The notes: generated by a model from the letters alone, not told the origin. 64,000 nt of DNA from Synechococcus sp. SP2 MAG (GCA_030756895.1 JAVBIX010000036.1:65223-129222); one strand, 5' to 3'; counted from the first letter of the stretch, positions 28,035 to 38,086 are shown. Translations and numbers: made by a program.

Positions 28035-28193
28035 TTAGACGAGAATATTTTCGGCGTGCAAACCACTGGTTTGTGGTTCTTCAGCTTCAACATTCTCCAG
28101 AACAATTGCAGGCACTACGAAGACCATAGCTAATAACCAAAAACTCAAGAAATTATTCGTTTTTTTCTTGCGTTTGAAAAGATAACGAGCCAT
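28035..28193 (-). CDS. Possible small membrane protein
   Basis: A 52-codon ORF from ATG with a basic start (MARYLFKRKKKT), one hydrophobic helix (FLSFWLLAMVFVVPAIVL) and an acidic tail. The charge pattern fits a single-pass or signal-anchored protein. No homolog comes to mind and no clear ribosome site decides the start. Confidence 0.4.
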   Translation of the reverse strand: MARYLFKRKKKTNNFLSFWLLAMVFVVPAIVLENVEAEEPQTSGLHAENILV

Positions 28194-28489
28194 GATTTTG
28201 TTTCCAGTGATATCAAATTAGCAGCGCCAAGGGCTTGCTTTGTGAGCTTAAGGTTGGCATTGCATTAGAACAAGCTGAGCACTCATTGAGTGTTAAAGCT
28301 GTTTAGCTGCTAGTTCAGAGTTTTTTAATGATCAAAGTCTCTTGGGACTAGTGAAAATCCTCTGTCAGAGAGATACTAAACATCGTTATCTTTGATGAAT
28401 GGTTAGATCGGCTTAATCAAACAACCAGTGACCGAAAGTCAAAATCAGACTTTTGTGCAATAAATAACGCTAATGCCCGTTCATTACGT

Positions 28490-28660
28490 ATGGATCAGGT
28501 CTTGATTTTGGTGAACCGCTGTGCCGTGCGAGCCCCAGTGTTCGACCTGGAGTTACCAGAAGGGGCGAAAGATTTCGAGAGGATTCGTTTCCGGCTACAA
28601 GGCCGGTTTACGGCACCAACACGACAGTCACCCCATGTCGAAAGAGAGTCAGATCAGAGC
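28490..28660 (-). ncRNA. ssaA: Probable 6S RNA (ssaA/ssrS) downstream of purK
   Basis: A segment that folds as a long rod. Paired blocks, outermost first: GATC/GATC (28493/28652), GGTGA/TCACC (28510/28628), GTGCCGT/ACGGCAC (28521/28610). Inside are CCCC/GGGG (28533/28562), CTGG/CCAG (28547/28556) and CCGGC/GCCGG (28591/28602). The roughly 170-nt length, closed ends and internal bubbles fit 6S RNA, which regulates the housekeeping sigma RNA polymerase. As I recall, cyanobacterial 6S genes lie directly after purK, and purK is here on the minus strand. The strand is inferred from that synteny. Another structured RNA is possible. Confidence 0.5.
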
Positions 28661-28694
28661 ACTAGAGAAAGGCTGTCACCAACACAGCAGTTCT

Positions 28695-29897
28695 CTACCA
28701 ATTTAGGGGAAGAGGCCAGATTTCACGAATGCTTTCCAGCATTTGTTGTCCTCGCTCAGAACGCTCATCAGCGCTGTGGCCCTTGAGCAGGGTGGTCACA
28801 TGCCCCACTTTGCGCCCAGGGATCTCATCTTTTCCGTACCAATGCAAATGCAATGCCTCGATTGAGCGCAGTTTTGAAAGCCGCTCCTCAAGCGGTTCAG
28901 CCTGATCAGCACTGAGACCAAGCAGATTGACCATCAAGGATCCATCGGCAATGAATTCTGGATTAGGGACATCTAGCCCTGCCGCTATACAGAGCTGTTG
29001 ATCAAATTGGCTGCTTGAACAAGCTTCAATTGAAAAATGCCCTGAATTATGCGTTCTAGGGGCTACTTCATTGACAAATAAACCCTCTGCTCCATAGAAA
29101 AACTCCAATGTCATGACTCCCACATAGCTGAGCTTTGTGAGAAGTGAGGCAGCGATGTTGTAGGCCGTTGCTTCAACGAGTTGACTGACTGGTGCAGGTG
29201 CGATGACCCAATCGCAAACTTGATTTTTCTGGTGCGTTTCAGCTAAAGGCAGGCTACGAATACGCCCTTTTGAATCTCGGCTTACAACGAGAGCAAGTTC
29301 CTGTTCGTAAGACACCCAGGCTTCGATTAACCACTCATTGGCATCGACGTTTCGGAGCAACTGTGCCAAGTCATTTAGATCTTCTACAACCCTTGTGCCC
29401 TTCCCGTCGTAACCGCCGTAGGCGGCTTTGGCCATGACGGGAAAGGTCCAACCGCTCGGTAAGGACGGCGATCCAGGATTGAGTTCAGCTAACGAAATCC
29501 AATCTGGACTTGGAATCAAAAGATCATTGAGTAGCCGCCTCTGAGACAACTTGTTGACGAGAGGGACCAGGCTTGCAAGTGATGGAGTGAATTGCACGCC
29601 CTGTCGCTCCAGAGGCATAAGGGCATCGACAGCGACCCATTCGTTTTCGAAAGTGATGCCTACGCAATGCGATGACAGCTCCCTTGTTGCACGAACATCT
29701 GTTGAACCAGCAATCACTAAATCCTTAGCCAGTGAGGCGGCAGGGTCTTCAGCTTTAGAAGCCTGAACCGCAAGAGTCAGACCTCGCGTTTGCGCTGCTT
29801 CTCCGAGCATGAGGGCTAATTGCCCTCCACCGATCACCCCAATTGTGTTGTCAACGTTGGACATCCGTTGCAGATCGATCTGGGTGGGGCTTGTCAT
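28695..29897 (-). CDS. purK: N5-carboxyaminoimidazole ribonucleotide synthase
   Basis: ATP-grasp enzyme of purine synthesis, AIR to N5-CAIR. 400 residues. The N-terminal GIGVIGGGQLALML-type motif is present as TIGVIGGGQLALMLGEAAQTRG, with ATP-grasp segments VMAKAAYGGYDGKGTRVV and FVNEVAPRTHNSGHFSIEA. It lacks nothing obvious. The first ATG gives an 11-residue leader, and ATG 29864 (MSNVDNTIGV) is an equally good start. Upstream is the orphan ABC permease, 27 bases away on the same strand. Confidence 0.93.
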   Translation of the reverse strand: MTSPTQIDLQRMSNVDNTIGVIGGGQLALMLGEAAQTRGLTLAVQASKAEDPAASLAKDLVIAGSTDVRATRELSSHCVGITFENEWVAVDALMPLERQGVQFTPSLASLVPLVNKLSQRRLLNDLLIPSPDWISLAELNPGSPSLPSGWTFPVMAKAAYGGYDGKGTRVVEDLNDLAQLLRNVDANEWLIEAWVSYEQELALVVSRDSKGRIRSLPLAETHQKNQVCDWVIAPAPVSQLVEATAYNIAASLLTKLSYVGVMTLEFFYGAEGLFVNEVAPRTHNSGHFSIEACSSSQFDQQLCIAAGLDVPNPEFIADGSLMVNLLGLSADQAEPLEERLSKLRSIEALHLHWYGKDEIPGRKVGHVTTLLKGHSADERSERGQQMLESIREIWPLPLNW

Positions 29898-29924
29898 TCT
29901 CTCCTTTTAGCAACGATGGCAGCC

Positions 29925-30824
29925 CTAAATCAGGCTTCGTTCTCCTCCGAACGCAAGTCGAATGGCAGTGAGCAGCAAAACGAGTAGGAACAGGGCGAGG
30001 CCAACTGTGCAGGCGTAGCTGATTTCTAGTTCTGCGAAGGCCTGGTCATAGACGTAATAAACAAGGGTGCGGGTGGAGTCTGCAGGGCCGCCCTGTGTCA
30101 TCAGAAACACCTCCTCAAAGACTTTGGTTGCTGCAATCGCGGAGATCACAGCCACCAAGGTGATGTAGGGACGCAGCAAAGGCAAAGTGATATCAACATG
30201 CTTTCTCCAGCCTTCACTTCCATCTAGCTCAGCGGCTTCATAAAGCTCTGTTGGGATGCCTTGAAGTCCTCCCAAGAAAATCACCATGTAGTACCCCAAA
30301 CCTTTCCATAGGGTGACGAGCATCACTGAGGGAAGGGCTAAGAACGGATTGGTTAAAAAATCGATGGGTATGAATCCTTGACCAAACAAGGCGCCAAGCC
30401 AGCCGTTAATTAAGCCGTTTTCGGCATAGAGCCATCGAAAAGCGATAGCAGCCACAACGATCGACACCAAAACTGGCGTGTAGAAAGCAGCGCGCAGGAT
30501 GTGTACACCTGGAAGGACTCGATTGACAAGAACCGCCAGGGTTAGCGCGCCGATCACAATGGGTGGAACAACGCCGAATAAATAAATCAAAGTGGTGCCA
30601 AGCACCTGGTAAAACATTGGATCGCCAAGAAGCCGCTGAAAATTGGTTAAGCCGATAAATTTCAGTGGCTCAGTGACATCCAGACCTGTTTGCGTGAAAC
30701 TGATCACGAGCGCCATCAATGCCGGAACCAGAACAGAAAGGCTCAGGAGAATCAGGGCAGGAGTTAGGAACCCCCAGGCAATGAGCGTGGACCGCTGTTT
30801 GGACGTTGAGGGCAAGGCCATCAC
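29925..30824 (-). CDS. Sugar-type ABC transporter permease, orphan
   Basis: MalF/UgpA-type inner-membrane permease, about 299 residues, six helices. The EAA loop is [20 protein letters not shown] and the fold ends in a helix-rich C-terminus. No binding protein, second permease or ATPase is adjacent, so partners must be elsewhere. It may share the ATPase of another sugar or glycerol-phosphate importer. Divergent from aroB across 47 bases; purK follows downstream. Confidence 0.85.
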   Translation of the reverse strand: MMALPSTSKQRSTLIAWGFLTPALILLSLSVLVPALMALVISFTQTGLDVTEPLKFIGLTNFQRLLGDPMFYQVLGTTLIYLFGVVPPIVIGALTLAVLVNRVLPGVHILRAAFYTPVLVSIVVAAIAFRWLYAENGLINGWLGALFGQGFIPIDFLTNPFLALPSVMLVTLWKGLGYYMVIFLGGLQGIPTELYEAAELDGSEGWRKHVDITLPLLRPYITLVAVISAIAATKVFEEVFLMTQGGPADSTRTLVYYVYDQAFAELEISYACTVGLALFLLVLLLTAIRLAFGGERSLI

Positions 30825-30871
30825 CAGCGCCAGATGGTTTGAAGGAGAATAGATCCGTCACAGCGGGCGGC

Positions 30872-32005
30872 ATGACCAAATCCCAACCGAGCTCATCATC
30901 AGCGCTAGCTGCAAGACGTATCAGCGTTGCGCTCGAACACAATCCTTATGACGTTGTGATCAATTCCGGAGGTGTGGATCATCTCGGTGCTGAATTGCTT
31001 CGAATCGGGATTCGTCCGAACACAAAAATCCTGGTGGTCAGCAATGCAGATGTTGCAACGCCTTACGGAGGCCGTTGCCTTTCCAGCCTTGCCCAGGCGG
31101 GCTTTCAATCCAGCTTGCTAACGATTGCCGCAGGTGAAGATCAAAAGACACTGAACACCTTCAGCACGATTCTTGATGCTGCCAAAGAGAAAGCGTTAGA
31201 GCGTCAGTCACTGATGCTCGCTTTGGGGGGTGGGGTTGTTGGTGACATGACTGGTTTTGCAGCCTCTTGTTGGCTGCGCGGAATCGGAGTTGTGCAAGTG
31301 CCAACAACGCTATTGGCCATGGTGGATGCCGCAATTGGTGGAAAAACTGGTGTGAATCACCCCGGCGGAAAAAATCTGATCGGCGCTTTTCACCAGCCAC
31401 GGCTGGTGATGATTGATCCAGACACGCTTCATACCCTTCCCGTGCGGGAATTTAGGGCTGGTCTCGCTGAGGTCATCAAATACGGAATGATCGGAGATAC
31501 AGATTTGTTCGACTTGCTCGAGCAATCAACCGGTTTTGACGACCCTCTCTCTATTTCCTCCGATCTGCTGAAAACATTGCTCGAACGGTCTGCGCAAGCC
31601 AAAGCACTCGTTGTCGCTGCTGATGAAAAAGAAGGTGGTCAAAGAGCCATCCTCAATTACGGCCATACGTTTGGGCATGTGGTCGAAACACTGACCGGGT
31701 ATGGCACCTGGCTCCATGGGGAAGCTGTTGCGATTGGCATGGCGGCGGTGGCTTCACTTGCTGTGCAGCGCGGTGTTTTGCCTCAAGCCGATGCTGAACG
31801 TCAGAAACGTTTGATTCAAAGCGCTGGATTGCCTAGCCAATGGCCTGATCTCGATCCAGATCTGGTTTTAAGCACACTTCAAGGCGACAAGAAAGTCCGC
31901 AATGGTCGTCTTCGCTTCGTGTTGCCGTCACGCATCGGTGCTGTGTCGATCGTGGATGACGTGAGCAGTGATGAAATCAGAGCTTGCCTCGCATCGATGC
32001 GCTGA
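30872..32005 (+). CDS. aroB: 3-dehydroquinate synthase
   Basis: NAD- and metal-dependent cyclisation of DAHP, second step of the shikimate pathway. 377 residues from ATG of MTKSQPSSS. Signatures are [45 protein letters not shown] and metal-binding [11 protein letters not shown]. The frame continues upstream to 30806, but that part overlaps the divergent permease start and is not family-like. It ends one base before the convergent methyltransferase. Confidence 0.95.
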   Translation: MTKSQPSSSSALAARRISVALEHNPYDVVINSGGVDHLGAELLRIGIRPNTKILVVSNADVATPYGGRCLSSLAQAGFQSSLLTIAAGEDQKTLNTFSTILDAAKEKALERQSLMLALGGGVVGDMTGFAASCWLRGIGVVQVPTTLLAMVDAAIGGKTGVNHPGGKNLIGAFHQPRLVMIDPDTLHTLPVREFRAGLAEVIKYGMIGDTDLFDLLEQSTGFDDPLSISSDLLKTLLERSAQAKALVVAADEKEGGQRAILNYGHTFGHVVETLTGYGTWLHGEAVAIGMAAVASLAVQRGVLPQADAERQKRLIQSAGLPSQWPDLDPDLVLSTLQGDKKVRNGRLRFVLPSRIGAVSIVDDVSSDEIRACLASMR

Positions 32006-32006
32006 T

Positions 32007-33239
32007 TCAGCAAGGCTCTTGAAGGAATTGACTCCGTTCATTGGTTCCTGTATTTGGAAACAACGGGTTAAATCGCAGAAAAGACAGCCAGCGAAATTCG
32101 CCAAGGCAAGCAGGATCAACGAGACGCAAAAGTGCTTCACGCCGTTGCAGCACCTCAGCAAGTTGGTTGCCAGGAAGTTGTTGAAGACTGCTGAAGCGTT
32201 CAGCAAGGCCTAGAGCAAGTAAAGCCTCACCCTGTCGGCATTGACCCTCAAGGGTCCAACCATTGCTTGTCGCTTGGTGAACCATGGTCTCAAGACAGAG
32301 ATGGGCCGTGAGGTCTTGTTTGCCTGCATCAACCAAGACGTTGTCACTTGCCCGTTGGTTTCGATAGGCCATGAGGGTCCCCTCCCCGCGTGGAGCGGAG
32401 TAGTAGCGATGAGCCTCGAGGGCGTAGTCAACAACAAGCAGATGGCCCGCAATTAACGCCTCAAACGCTTCTGTGAACCATTTGGCGCATTCGTCATGCC
32501 ATTCCGTTGTCCATCCGTCCTCAGCAGCATCTGGAGGCAGGGCAATCTGTGTGGCTAACAACGTTGCGTCCATGCGCTCTTGAAGCCCTTGAGGGATGGG
32601 TTCAGTTCCCCAATGCAGATTTTTTTCGCCACTGCTTCCTTGTTGCAATTGAACGGTTTGACGACGAAGTTGTCCATCGATCAATTCAAGACGTTCTACG
32701 GGAAAGGCATCGAGGAGCTCATGAGCAATCAAGACACCAATCACCGGACTTGTCTTGAGATTCGACAGGGACGTCCAGCGATACGAAAAATGTTGATGGG
32801 AATCGCGTGAGTTGTGGTGCTGCTCTAAACGTTTGCGTTGACGCTGTTCCATCCCTGGATTGGCCTCCACCAAAACCAGCTCAAGACGATGGATCAGGTC
32901 GGGAAGCTGCTCAACCAAGTGATCGATGAGATCACAACTCAACTCCGCTTCGCCAGGTCCAACTTCAACGATGGAGAGGGTTTTGGTTGGGTGATTCAGC
33001 GCGAGAGTTCGGAGCCACTGGACAAGTTGACAACCCATCAAGGCTGAAAAATCAGGCCCCAAGGTGGCAGACGTTACAAAATCACCTCCCTTGCCGATCT
33101 TCAGTTGGCCACTGCCATAGGCCCCATAAACAGGGTCATGCAAAGCCCAGGCCATGAACTGGGAGAAGGGTACGGAACCTCCTGATTGCTCAAAACGCTG
33201 TTGAAGCCATAAAGGGCAAGACGCAGGAGAGCCTGTCAT
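32007..33239 (-). CDS. MidA-type SAM-dependent methyltransferase
   Basis: Homolog of bacterial and mitochondrial MidA/NDUFAF7 (DUF185), which methylates a complex I subunit arginine in mitochondria. The cyanobacterial target is unknown and could be NDH-1. About 410 residues. Signatures are GGDFVTSATLGPDFSALMG and the SAM-binding IVEVGPGEAELSCDLIDHL, plus AHELLDAFPV. The ATG of MTGSPASCPLW is preferred, since a longer frame to 33281 would overlap psb32. Confidence 0.85.
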   Translation of the reverse strand: MTGSPASCPLWLQQRFEQSGGSVPFSQFMAWALHDPVYGAYGSGQLKIGKGGDFVTSATLGPDFSALMGCQLVQWLRTLALNHPTKTLSIVEVGPGEAELSCDLIDHLVEQLPDLIHRLELVLVEANPGMEQRQRKRLEQHHNSRDSHQHFSYRWTSLSNLKTSPVIGVLIAHELLDAFPVERLELIDGQLRRQTVQLQQGSSGEKNLHWGTEPIPQGLQERMDATLLATQIALPPDAAEDGWTTEWHDECAKWFTEAFEALIAGHLLVVDYALEAHRYYSAPRGEGTLMAYRNQRASDNVLVDAGKQDLTAHLCLETMVHQATSNGWTLEGQCRQGEALLALGLAERFSSLQQLPGNQLAEVLQRREALLRLVDPACLGEFRWLSFLRFNPLFPNTGTNERSQFLQEPC

Positions 33240-33269
33240 TGAGGAGAATGCCTGTAATGCGACAGAGCT

Positions 33270-34079
33270 ATGGGAACACAACCGCGCTTCACACGATTCT
33301 TGTTCCCGTTGTTCAGCTTATTTCTGTTGCTCCTCGTCGCAAGTCCTGTCCAGGCAATCGACAACCCAGAGCTACTTCCAGACCATCCAACGCCGGTGAT
33401 CGATTTAGCTCGAGCCTTTAGTGACAATCAACTCAAAGAACTGGAAACGTCGCTAGATGCGTTTGAACAGCGCAGTGGATGGAAACTAAGAGTTCTCACC
33501 CAGTATGAAAAGACTCCTGGGCTCGCCGTTAAAGAGTTTTGGGGCCTCGATGAGCGGAGTTTGTTGATTATTGGAGATCCCCGCGGTGGGAATCTGCTTA
33601 ATTTCAACGTAGGCGATGCCTTCTTTGCCTTAATGCCACGCACCTGGTGGGTAGAGCTGCAAACCCGCTATGGAAATCAGTTTTACGTCCGCGACAATGG
33701 CGAGGACGGTTCACTGCTTGCGACGATTGGAGCCGTAGAACTCTGCTTGGATCGAGGCGGGTGTCAGTTTGTTCCCGGTTTGCCAAAGGAACAATGGCTA
33801 TTAACTCTGGCCACGTCAGTGCTCGGTGGCTTAATTGCAGGATTTGCTGCTTATCCGCGTAAAGAAGGTGAACGTATTGCCTGGGCTTGGGTGCTCTTGT
33901 TGTCTCCCCTATGGGTGATGTTGTTTGGAGTCTTTGGGATCGCACCGGTAGTGACAAGAACCAGCGATCTGTTGCCGCTCGTTCGGAACGGAATGGGATT
34001 CGTTGGAGGCATGGTTGGTGCCTATCTCATTGCCCAGACAATCGTTGGTCGCAAAATGGCAGAAGAAACAGACGAATAA
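33270..34079 (+). CDS. psb32: Psb32-like TPM-domain protein
   Basis: TPM-domain protein with a signal peptide (hydrophobic LFPLFSLFLLLLVASP, AQA-like site) and membrane helices in the C-terminal third. The TPM domain shows VIDLARAFSDNQLKELE and LLIIGDPRGGNLLNFNVG. Psb32 in cyanobacteria protects PSII and aids repair; the match is to that form. 269 residues, lumenal domain first. Divergent from the MidA gene by about 30 bases. Confidence 0.85.
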   Translation: MGTQPRFTRFLFPLFSLFLLLLVASPVQAIDNPELLPDHPTPVIDLARAFSDNQLKELETSLDAFEQRSGWKLRVLTQYEKTPGLAVKEFWGLDERSLLIIGDPRGGNLLNFNVGDAFFALMPRTWWVELQTRYGNQFYVRDNGEDGSLLATIGAVELCLDRGGCQFVPGLPKEQWLLTLATSVLGGLIAGFAAYPRKEGERIAWAWVLLLSPLWVMLFGVFGIAPVVTRTSDLLPLVRNGMGFVGGMVGAYLIAQTIVGRKMAEETDE

Positions 34080-34106
34080 TTCGTCCGCTTTACGACAAGA
34101 CCCTGA

Positions 34107-34847
34107 TCAGGGCATGCCACAAAGAATCTTGGGTCCGGTGCAAACAGGGGATTTGGGGCCCTTGGCGCCGTCGTCTCCGCTGAGAGCTTCCTGGCGCTGA
34201 TCTCTGATCTGACGCAGCTGACTCAAATTGACCTTATAAAACGATTGAAGATTGACGAAGCGCTTTACAGGCTGGCCGTAGTAGCTGCGGCCACGAAGGG
34301 TGGGGAAAGAGGCCCACTCAGGAGCAAGCCTGGCTGCAAGCTGAGGCGTCATCACACCAACATCCGTAAGCCGTAGAGCCTTACGTCTTTGGACGAGGAA
34401 CAGGGCACCTTGATCTTGAACTTCAGGTCCAAAACCCCTCACACCCAAACTGCGCTTCACCAGATCCCAAGTGAACGGCATGAACTGGTAAGCACCAGCC
34501 GCTGCACTCGCATAACGGGAGGAATAAATGACGCGATCGGGATGGCGATCCATCGACCCCATCAGACTCCCGCCAAACATCACGCGATAACCAACGTCGT
34601 GACCGTTTTTCCAGGTTCCTTCAGCGAAGCGGATCGTATTGAGAAGAGCGCGTCGTTCTGGGGTAATGATGTATGGAAGAGCACTAACAGACTGATCTGT
34701 TGAAGTAATCAGTCCCGAGCGTGAGGCTTCAAGAGTTGGCATCGCAGCTACAGCCGCTTCAGCTGACTGAGAAGTCATCAAGATCGGACCAAAACTTGCG
34801 AGAGCCGCTGGAAGCAGACGACAGACAGTTTTCGCAAGAAAAGACAT
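34107..34847 (-). CDS. Lambda-lysozyme-like muramidase, secreted
   Basis: Peptidoglycan lytic enzyme of the lambda endolysin-like (GH104-type) family, about 246 residues. It has a signal peptide (KTVCRLLPAALASFGPIL ... AEA). The catalytic domain holds IRFAEGTWKNG, with Glu as likely acid, GYRVMFGGSLMGSM, and SAAAGAYQFMPFTWDLV. It would act in the periplasm on the cell wall. An upstream ATG at 34895 adds a 16-residue leader. Its C-terminal 40 residues are variable and basic. Ends 27 bases from psb32. Confidence 0.82.
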   Translation of the reverse strand: MSFLAKTVCRLLPAALASFGPILMTSQSAEAAVAAMPTLEASRSGLITSTDQSVSALPYIITPERRALLNTIRFAEGTWKNGHDVGYRVMFGGSLMGSMDRHPDRVIYSSRYASAAAGAYQFMPFTWDLVKRSLGVRGFGPEVQDQGALFLVQRRKALRLTDVGVMTPQLAARLAPEWASFPTLRGRSYYGQPVKRFVNLQSFYKVNLSQLRQIRDQRQEALSGDDGAKGPKSPVCTGPKILCGMP

Positions 34848-35110
34848 ACGGGAAAAAAGAAGGATTGACCGGTGGAGGAGATCAACTGACCGCAAAGAGG
34901 CGGAATTCGAAATATCAAACAGACTTCAATTTGAACGCTTCAGGCTCAATGGAAGGAACTTTGACGAATACGCTCAAGCTGCCCAAGAGCTGATGTGCCA
35001 GCTGAAGGATTGTCCATAAGCACTGGCAAGACTCAGATGGGACGCATAGTGCGCCAAAGCCAGAGAGGGCCATCCGTCTCAGCTGAGATAAAAAAAAGTA
35101 ATTGAAGTGA

Positions 35111-36205
35111 TCAGTCGTGCTGAACTGTCTTCAATGCCACCGAGACCAAAGCCTTTGCGGCATCTTCGGCACCTTGTTTTGAAGCAATCGGACGGATTGC
35201 TTCAACAAGTTGTTGATCCAGCTGCCATTCCCCTTGATTGAAAGCGTGGCGACTGAGAATCTTGTGTTGTCCAAATAAACGAAGGCCATCCATAAGGACG
35301 GAGGCTTCGGCGAAGCCATCCCGCTCCACGACATGCATCCCTAGGTCTTGGCTTAACGCTTCACAAAAAGTGCTGTAACCAGGCTTGCCTAGGTGCCGTT
35401 CGCAAAAAGGCATTACATCAAAAGGGCGCACACTGTCGGGCAAAAGAGTGACATTGGCCTCAGATTCAAGGTTGGCCAAAAGGTGAGGAGCCACGGGGGC
35501 TGGCATTAGAAAATGATGATTAGGCCAATCACGAAATAAGGCAGGGTCGATTGCGACACCAAGGCCCCCAAATCCGACGAGCACGAGAGGCTTTTGAATC
35601 TGTTCCAAATGTTGCTGCAATGGGACAGGAAGCTCACGCAAGGCAGGCACCGTGAGACCTAACTGCTGCTCGTCTAGACCCCAGTGCATCGCCAGTGAAA
35701 AGGGACAACGCAATAGCAACTCACCCTGCTGATAATGAGCGCGTGCTGCTGCTGCGTATTCGGCGAATCGTCCACCAAGCGGTTGATAAATGTCATCCCA
35801 ACCGAAATTACCCATCCAAACCAAGGGAGCACCCGAGCGTTCAGCCAGAACTGCTGCTGCGGGGGGAATGTCACCAACAACAAGAACTGGGGTGTTCTGC
35901 ACAGCAAGCCAGGCAGCCTCTTGATCGAGACGTTGAGGCAGAACAGTATCTAGAACCTTCAACGAATCCAACGTTCGCTGTTGATCAACGCCCAGAGCAT
36001 CGGCCTGGATCATTCCCACATCCCAACCCACAAAGCGTTGCTCTACGGGCACAGCACCGCAGACCAACTTGAGAAAATCTGCAGAGACAAGGGAACTAAC
36101 TACAAGCCTCCAGGACGGCTGAAGTCGATGCAAAGCAGATAAAACGGTGGCCTGTCGTGCAGCGTGCCCAAACCCGTGGCTGCTTAAGCAGACATAAATC
36201 AGCAT
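35111..36205 (-). CDS. GT-B glycosyltransferase-like protein
   Basis: A 364-residue protein of the GT-B/MGT-like superfamily. It starts with YVCLSSHGFGHAARQATV, the nucleotide-binding N-domain typical of these proteins and of arabinokinase N-domains, and its C-domain holds FCERHLGKPGYSTFCEAL. Donor and acceptor unknown. It overlaps the upstream metallophosphoesterase by 7 bases on the same strand, so the two form an operon. Confidence 0.8.
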   Translation of the reverse strand: MLIYVCLSSHGFGHAARQATVLSALHRLQPSWRLVVSSLVSADFLKLVCGAVPVEQRFVGWDVGMIQADALGVDQQRTLDSLKVLDTVLPQRLDQEAAWLAVQNTPVLVVGDIPPAAAVLAERSGAPLVWMGNFGWDDIYQPLGGRFAEYAAAARAHYQQGELLLRCPFSLAMHWGLDEQQLGLTVPALRELPVPLQQHLEQIQKPLVLVGFGGLGVAIDPALFRDWPNHHFLMPAPVAPHLLANLESEANVTLLPDSVRPFDVMPFCERHLGKPGYSTFCEALSQDLGMHVVERDGFAEASVLMDGLRLFGQHKILSRHAFNQGEWQLDQQLVEAIRPIASKQGAEDAAKALVSVALKTVQHD

Positions 36206-37056
36206 GGCGCTGAGCTTGCACTGGGGTTGCGCAACAACGTTTGTTCATAGGCAAGCGTTCCATTCCGGTGGAACCAGCGATGACTGACAAGGCTGAGATG
36301 ACGCCCCTCAAATTCAACCCAAGTGAAATGAATCAGGGTCTGTCCGGCTTCGTCTGAGCCAGACCGTGGAACACAGGCGGCATTGACGTAGGAGGTGCCA
36401 TAACGATCACGATGGAACGTCATACGTTCTCCCTTCCCTCCTCGGAGGTTGTGATGCATGTGGCCAAACACCACAAGGTCGGCAGCGCGCCGCCGGCGAA
36501 GGGTTTCAACAGCAATCGCAAGGTCGCGATCACCCCAATCAATGTGGGGATGCTTCCAATCCCGACCACAAATGCTCGACGCATCGGATCCGAGACCAGT
36601 AGGACCACTATGGGCAAGAAGCACAAGTGGCCAGTCCTCGGGGGCGTCTGAAGCCGCCTGAACGATTCGATCAACCGACTCCTGTTCCGTGACAGGGCCG
36701 AAAACACTTTGCACAGCTTCAGACAGGTGAAAACCACCTCCTGAACTGCATGGACGGCCGCCAACAATGGCAACAGCTGGAGACGTCCAATTGCGCAGCT
36801 TCCAGGAGCAATCAAGATCGCCCAGCATTGAAATTTGCTGTCGCAACAGCTCACCACTGCGATCTCTGCCTCGATCGTGATTGCCGAGAATCACGGCACA
36901 AGGAAGCTTCAACCGCGTGATTGCTTTCACCAAGCGCAAATCACCGTCACTCAAATCGCCAACGAACAACAGGGCATCAGGCCGTAACTGCTCGAGCAGA
37001 TGTTCGTCGTGAAAGGTCCAGTCACCGTGAAGGTCTCCGGCTATGGCGAGGCGCAA
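36199..37056 (-). CDS. Calcineurin-like metallophosphoesterase
   Basis: A 285-residue metallophosphoesterase with the full motif set: GDLHGDW, GDLSDGDLRL, GNHDRG, LLAHSGP and FGHMHHNL. It resembles a cyanobacterial family of unknown substrate. Overlaps the glycosyltransferase-like gene, possibly linked to sugar-phosphate turnover. Divergent from nadA across 50 bases. Confidence 0.88.
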   Translation of the reverse strand: MRLAIAGDLHGDWTFHDEHLLEQLRPDALLFVGDLSDGDLRLVKAITRLKLPCAVILGNHDRGRDRSGELLRQQISMLGDLDCSWKLRNWTSPAVAIVGGRPCSSGGGFHLSEAVQSVFGPVTEQESVDRIVQAASDAPEDWPLVLLAHSGPTGLGSDASSICGRDWKHPHIDWGDRDLAIAVETLRRRRAADLVVFGHMHHNLRGGKGERMTFHRDRYGTSYVNAACVPRSGSDEAGQTLIHFTWVEFEGRHLSLVSHRWFHRNGTLAYEQTLLRNPSASSAPC

Positions 37057-37108
37057 TCTGGTCAGGAGTGTTGCCTAAGCTTTGAACATCCTGCCCGATG
37101 TGGCCAGA

Positions 37109-38086
37109 ATGTCTGCAATCAACACTGAGACAGATCTGGGGATCAGGATCATGAAAGACACTCCCGGTGATCTCGTCGGCGCCATCAACCAGCTTCGAAA
37201 GGATCGAAACGCCATCGTTTTGGCGCACTATTACCAGGAGCCAGAAATACAAGATATTGCTGATTTCATTGGAGATTCATTAGAACTCTCGCGAAAAGCT
37301 GCCAGCACAGATGCGGATGTCATTGTTTTTTGCGGAGTACATTTCATGGCAGAAACGGCAAAAATCTTAAGTCCAGATAAAATTGTTCTCTTACCTGATA
37401 GTGATGCAGGATGCTCACTAGCAGATGATTGTCCAGGCGAAGAATTTGAAGCATTTAGAGCCAACCATCCTGATCATTTTGTTGTAAGTTATATAAATTG
37501 CACAGCTGCAGTTAAAGCACAAAGTGACTTGATATGTACCAGCAGCAACGCGGTTGACCTAGTAAATCAACTTCCGACTGATCAACCTATTTTATTCGCA
37601 CCAGACCAAAATCTGGGACGATGGGTACAAAGACAAAGTGGACGTGAGCTGACATTGTGGCCTGGACGTTGCATCGTTCATGAAACATTTAGCGAAGAAG
37701 CTCTATTGAAACTTAAGCTTCAGCACCCTGATGGAGAGGTGATTGCACATCCTGAGTGCATGGAAAATCTGCTTGACCTAGCTGATTTCATCGGCTCAAC
37801 AAGCAAACTCTTAGCGCATGCTCAGTCAAGTTCAGCAAGTATTTTTATCGTACTAACAGAACCCGGTATACTACACCAAATGCAGAAATTAGTTCCTAAT
37901 AAGACCTTCATCGATGTACCAGGCTTAGATGGATGCAGTTGCAATACATGCCCATACATGCGTTTGAATACACTAGAAAAACTATGGCAGTGCTTAGAAA
38001 CACTTGAGCCTAAGATCGAAATGGATGAAACAATACGAAGAAAAGCCTTGGCACCAATACAAAGGATGCTTGAAATGAGTAAATAA
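37109..38086 (+). CDS. nadA: Quinolinate synthase NadA
   Basis: [4Fe-4S] enzyme of NAD synthesis, iminoaspartate plus DHAP to quinolinate. 325 residues from [10 protein letters not shown]. The cluster cysteines are visible: one in [10 protein letters not shown], one in [14 protein letters not shown] and one in the [12 protein letters not shown] cluster. [14 protein letters not shown] is the substrate-binding motif. An earlier start (37082) exists. The first 130 bases have the GC of upstream genes, and after 37240 the gene is AT-rich, so the gene straddles a compositional boundary. Confidence 0.95.
   Translation: MSAINTETDLGIRIMKDTPGDLVGAINQLRKDRNAIVLAHYYQEPEIQDIADFIGDSLELSRKAASTDADVIVFCGVHFMAETAKILSPDKIVLLPDSDAGCSLADDCPGEEFEAFRANHPDHFVVSYINCTAAVKAQSDLICTSSNAVDLVNQLPTDQPILFAPDQNLGRWVQRQSGRELTLWPGRCIVHETFSEEALLKLKLQHPDGEVIAHPECMENLLDLADFIGSTSKLLAHAQSSSASIFIVLTEPGILHQMQKLVPNKTFIDVPGLDGCSCNTCPYMRLNTLEKLWQCLETLEPKIEMDETIRRKALAPIQRMLEMSK

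Larger units (their letters stand above)
27858..28694. other. Spacer between lipoprotein gene and purK
   Basis: About 840 bases that hold a possible 52-codon ORF (28035-28193, minus) and a structured RNA candidate (28490-28660). The remainder, 27858-28034 and 28194-28489, shows no gene. Confidence 0.6.

Noticed and set aside
28530-28560. tRNA T-arm-like GTTCGA in the purK downstream region
   Set aside because: No cloverleaf or acceptor stem could be built; it belongs to the rod-like fold.
28490-28786. 98-codon ORF on the plus strand
   Set aside because: It lies across the structured RNA and runs into the purK coding end; composition does not look like protein.
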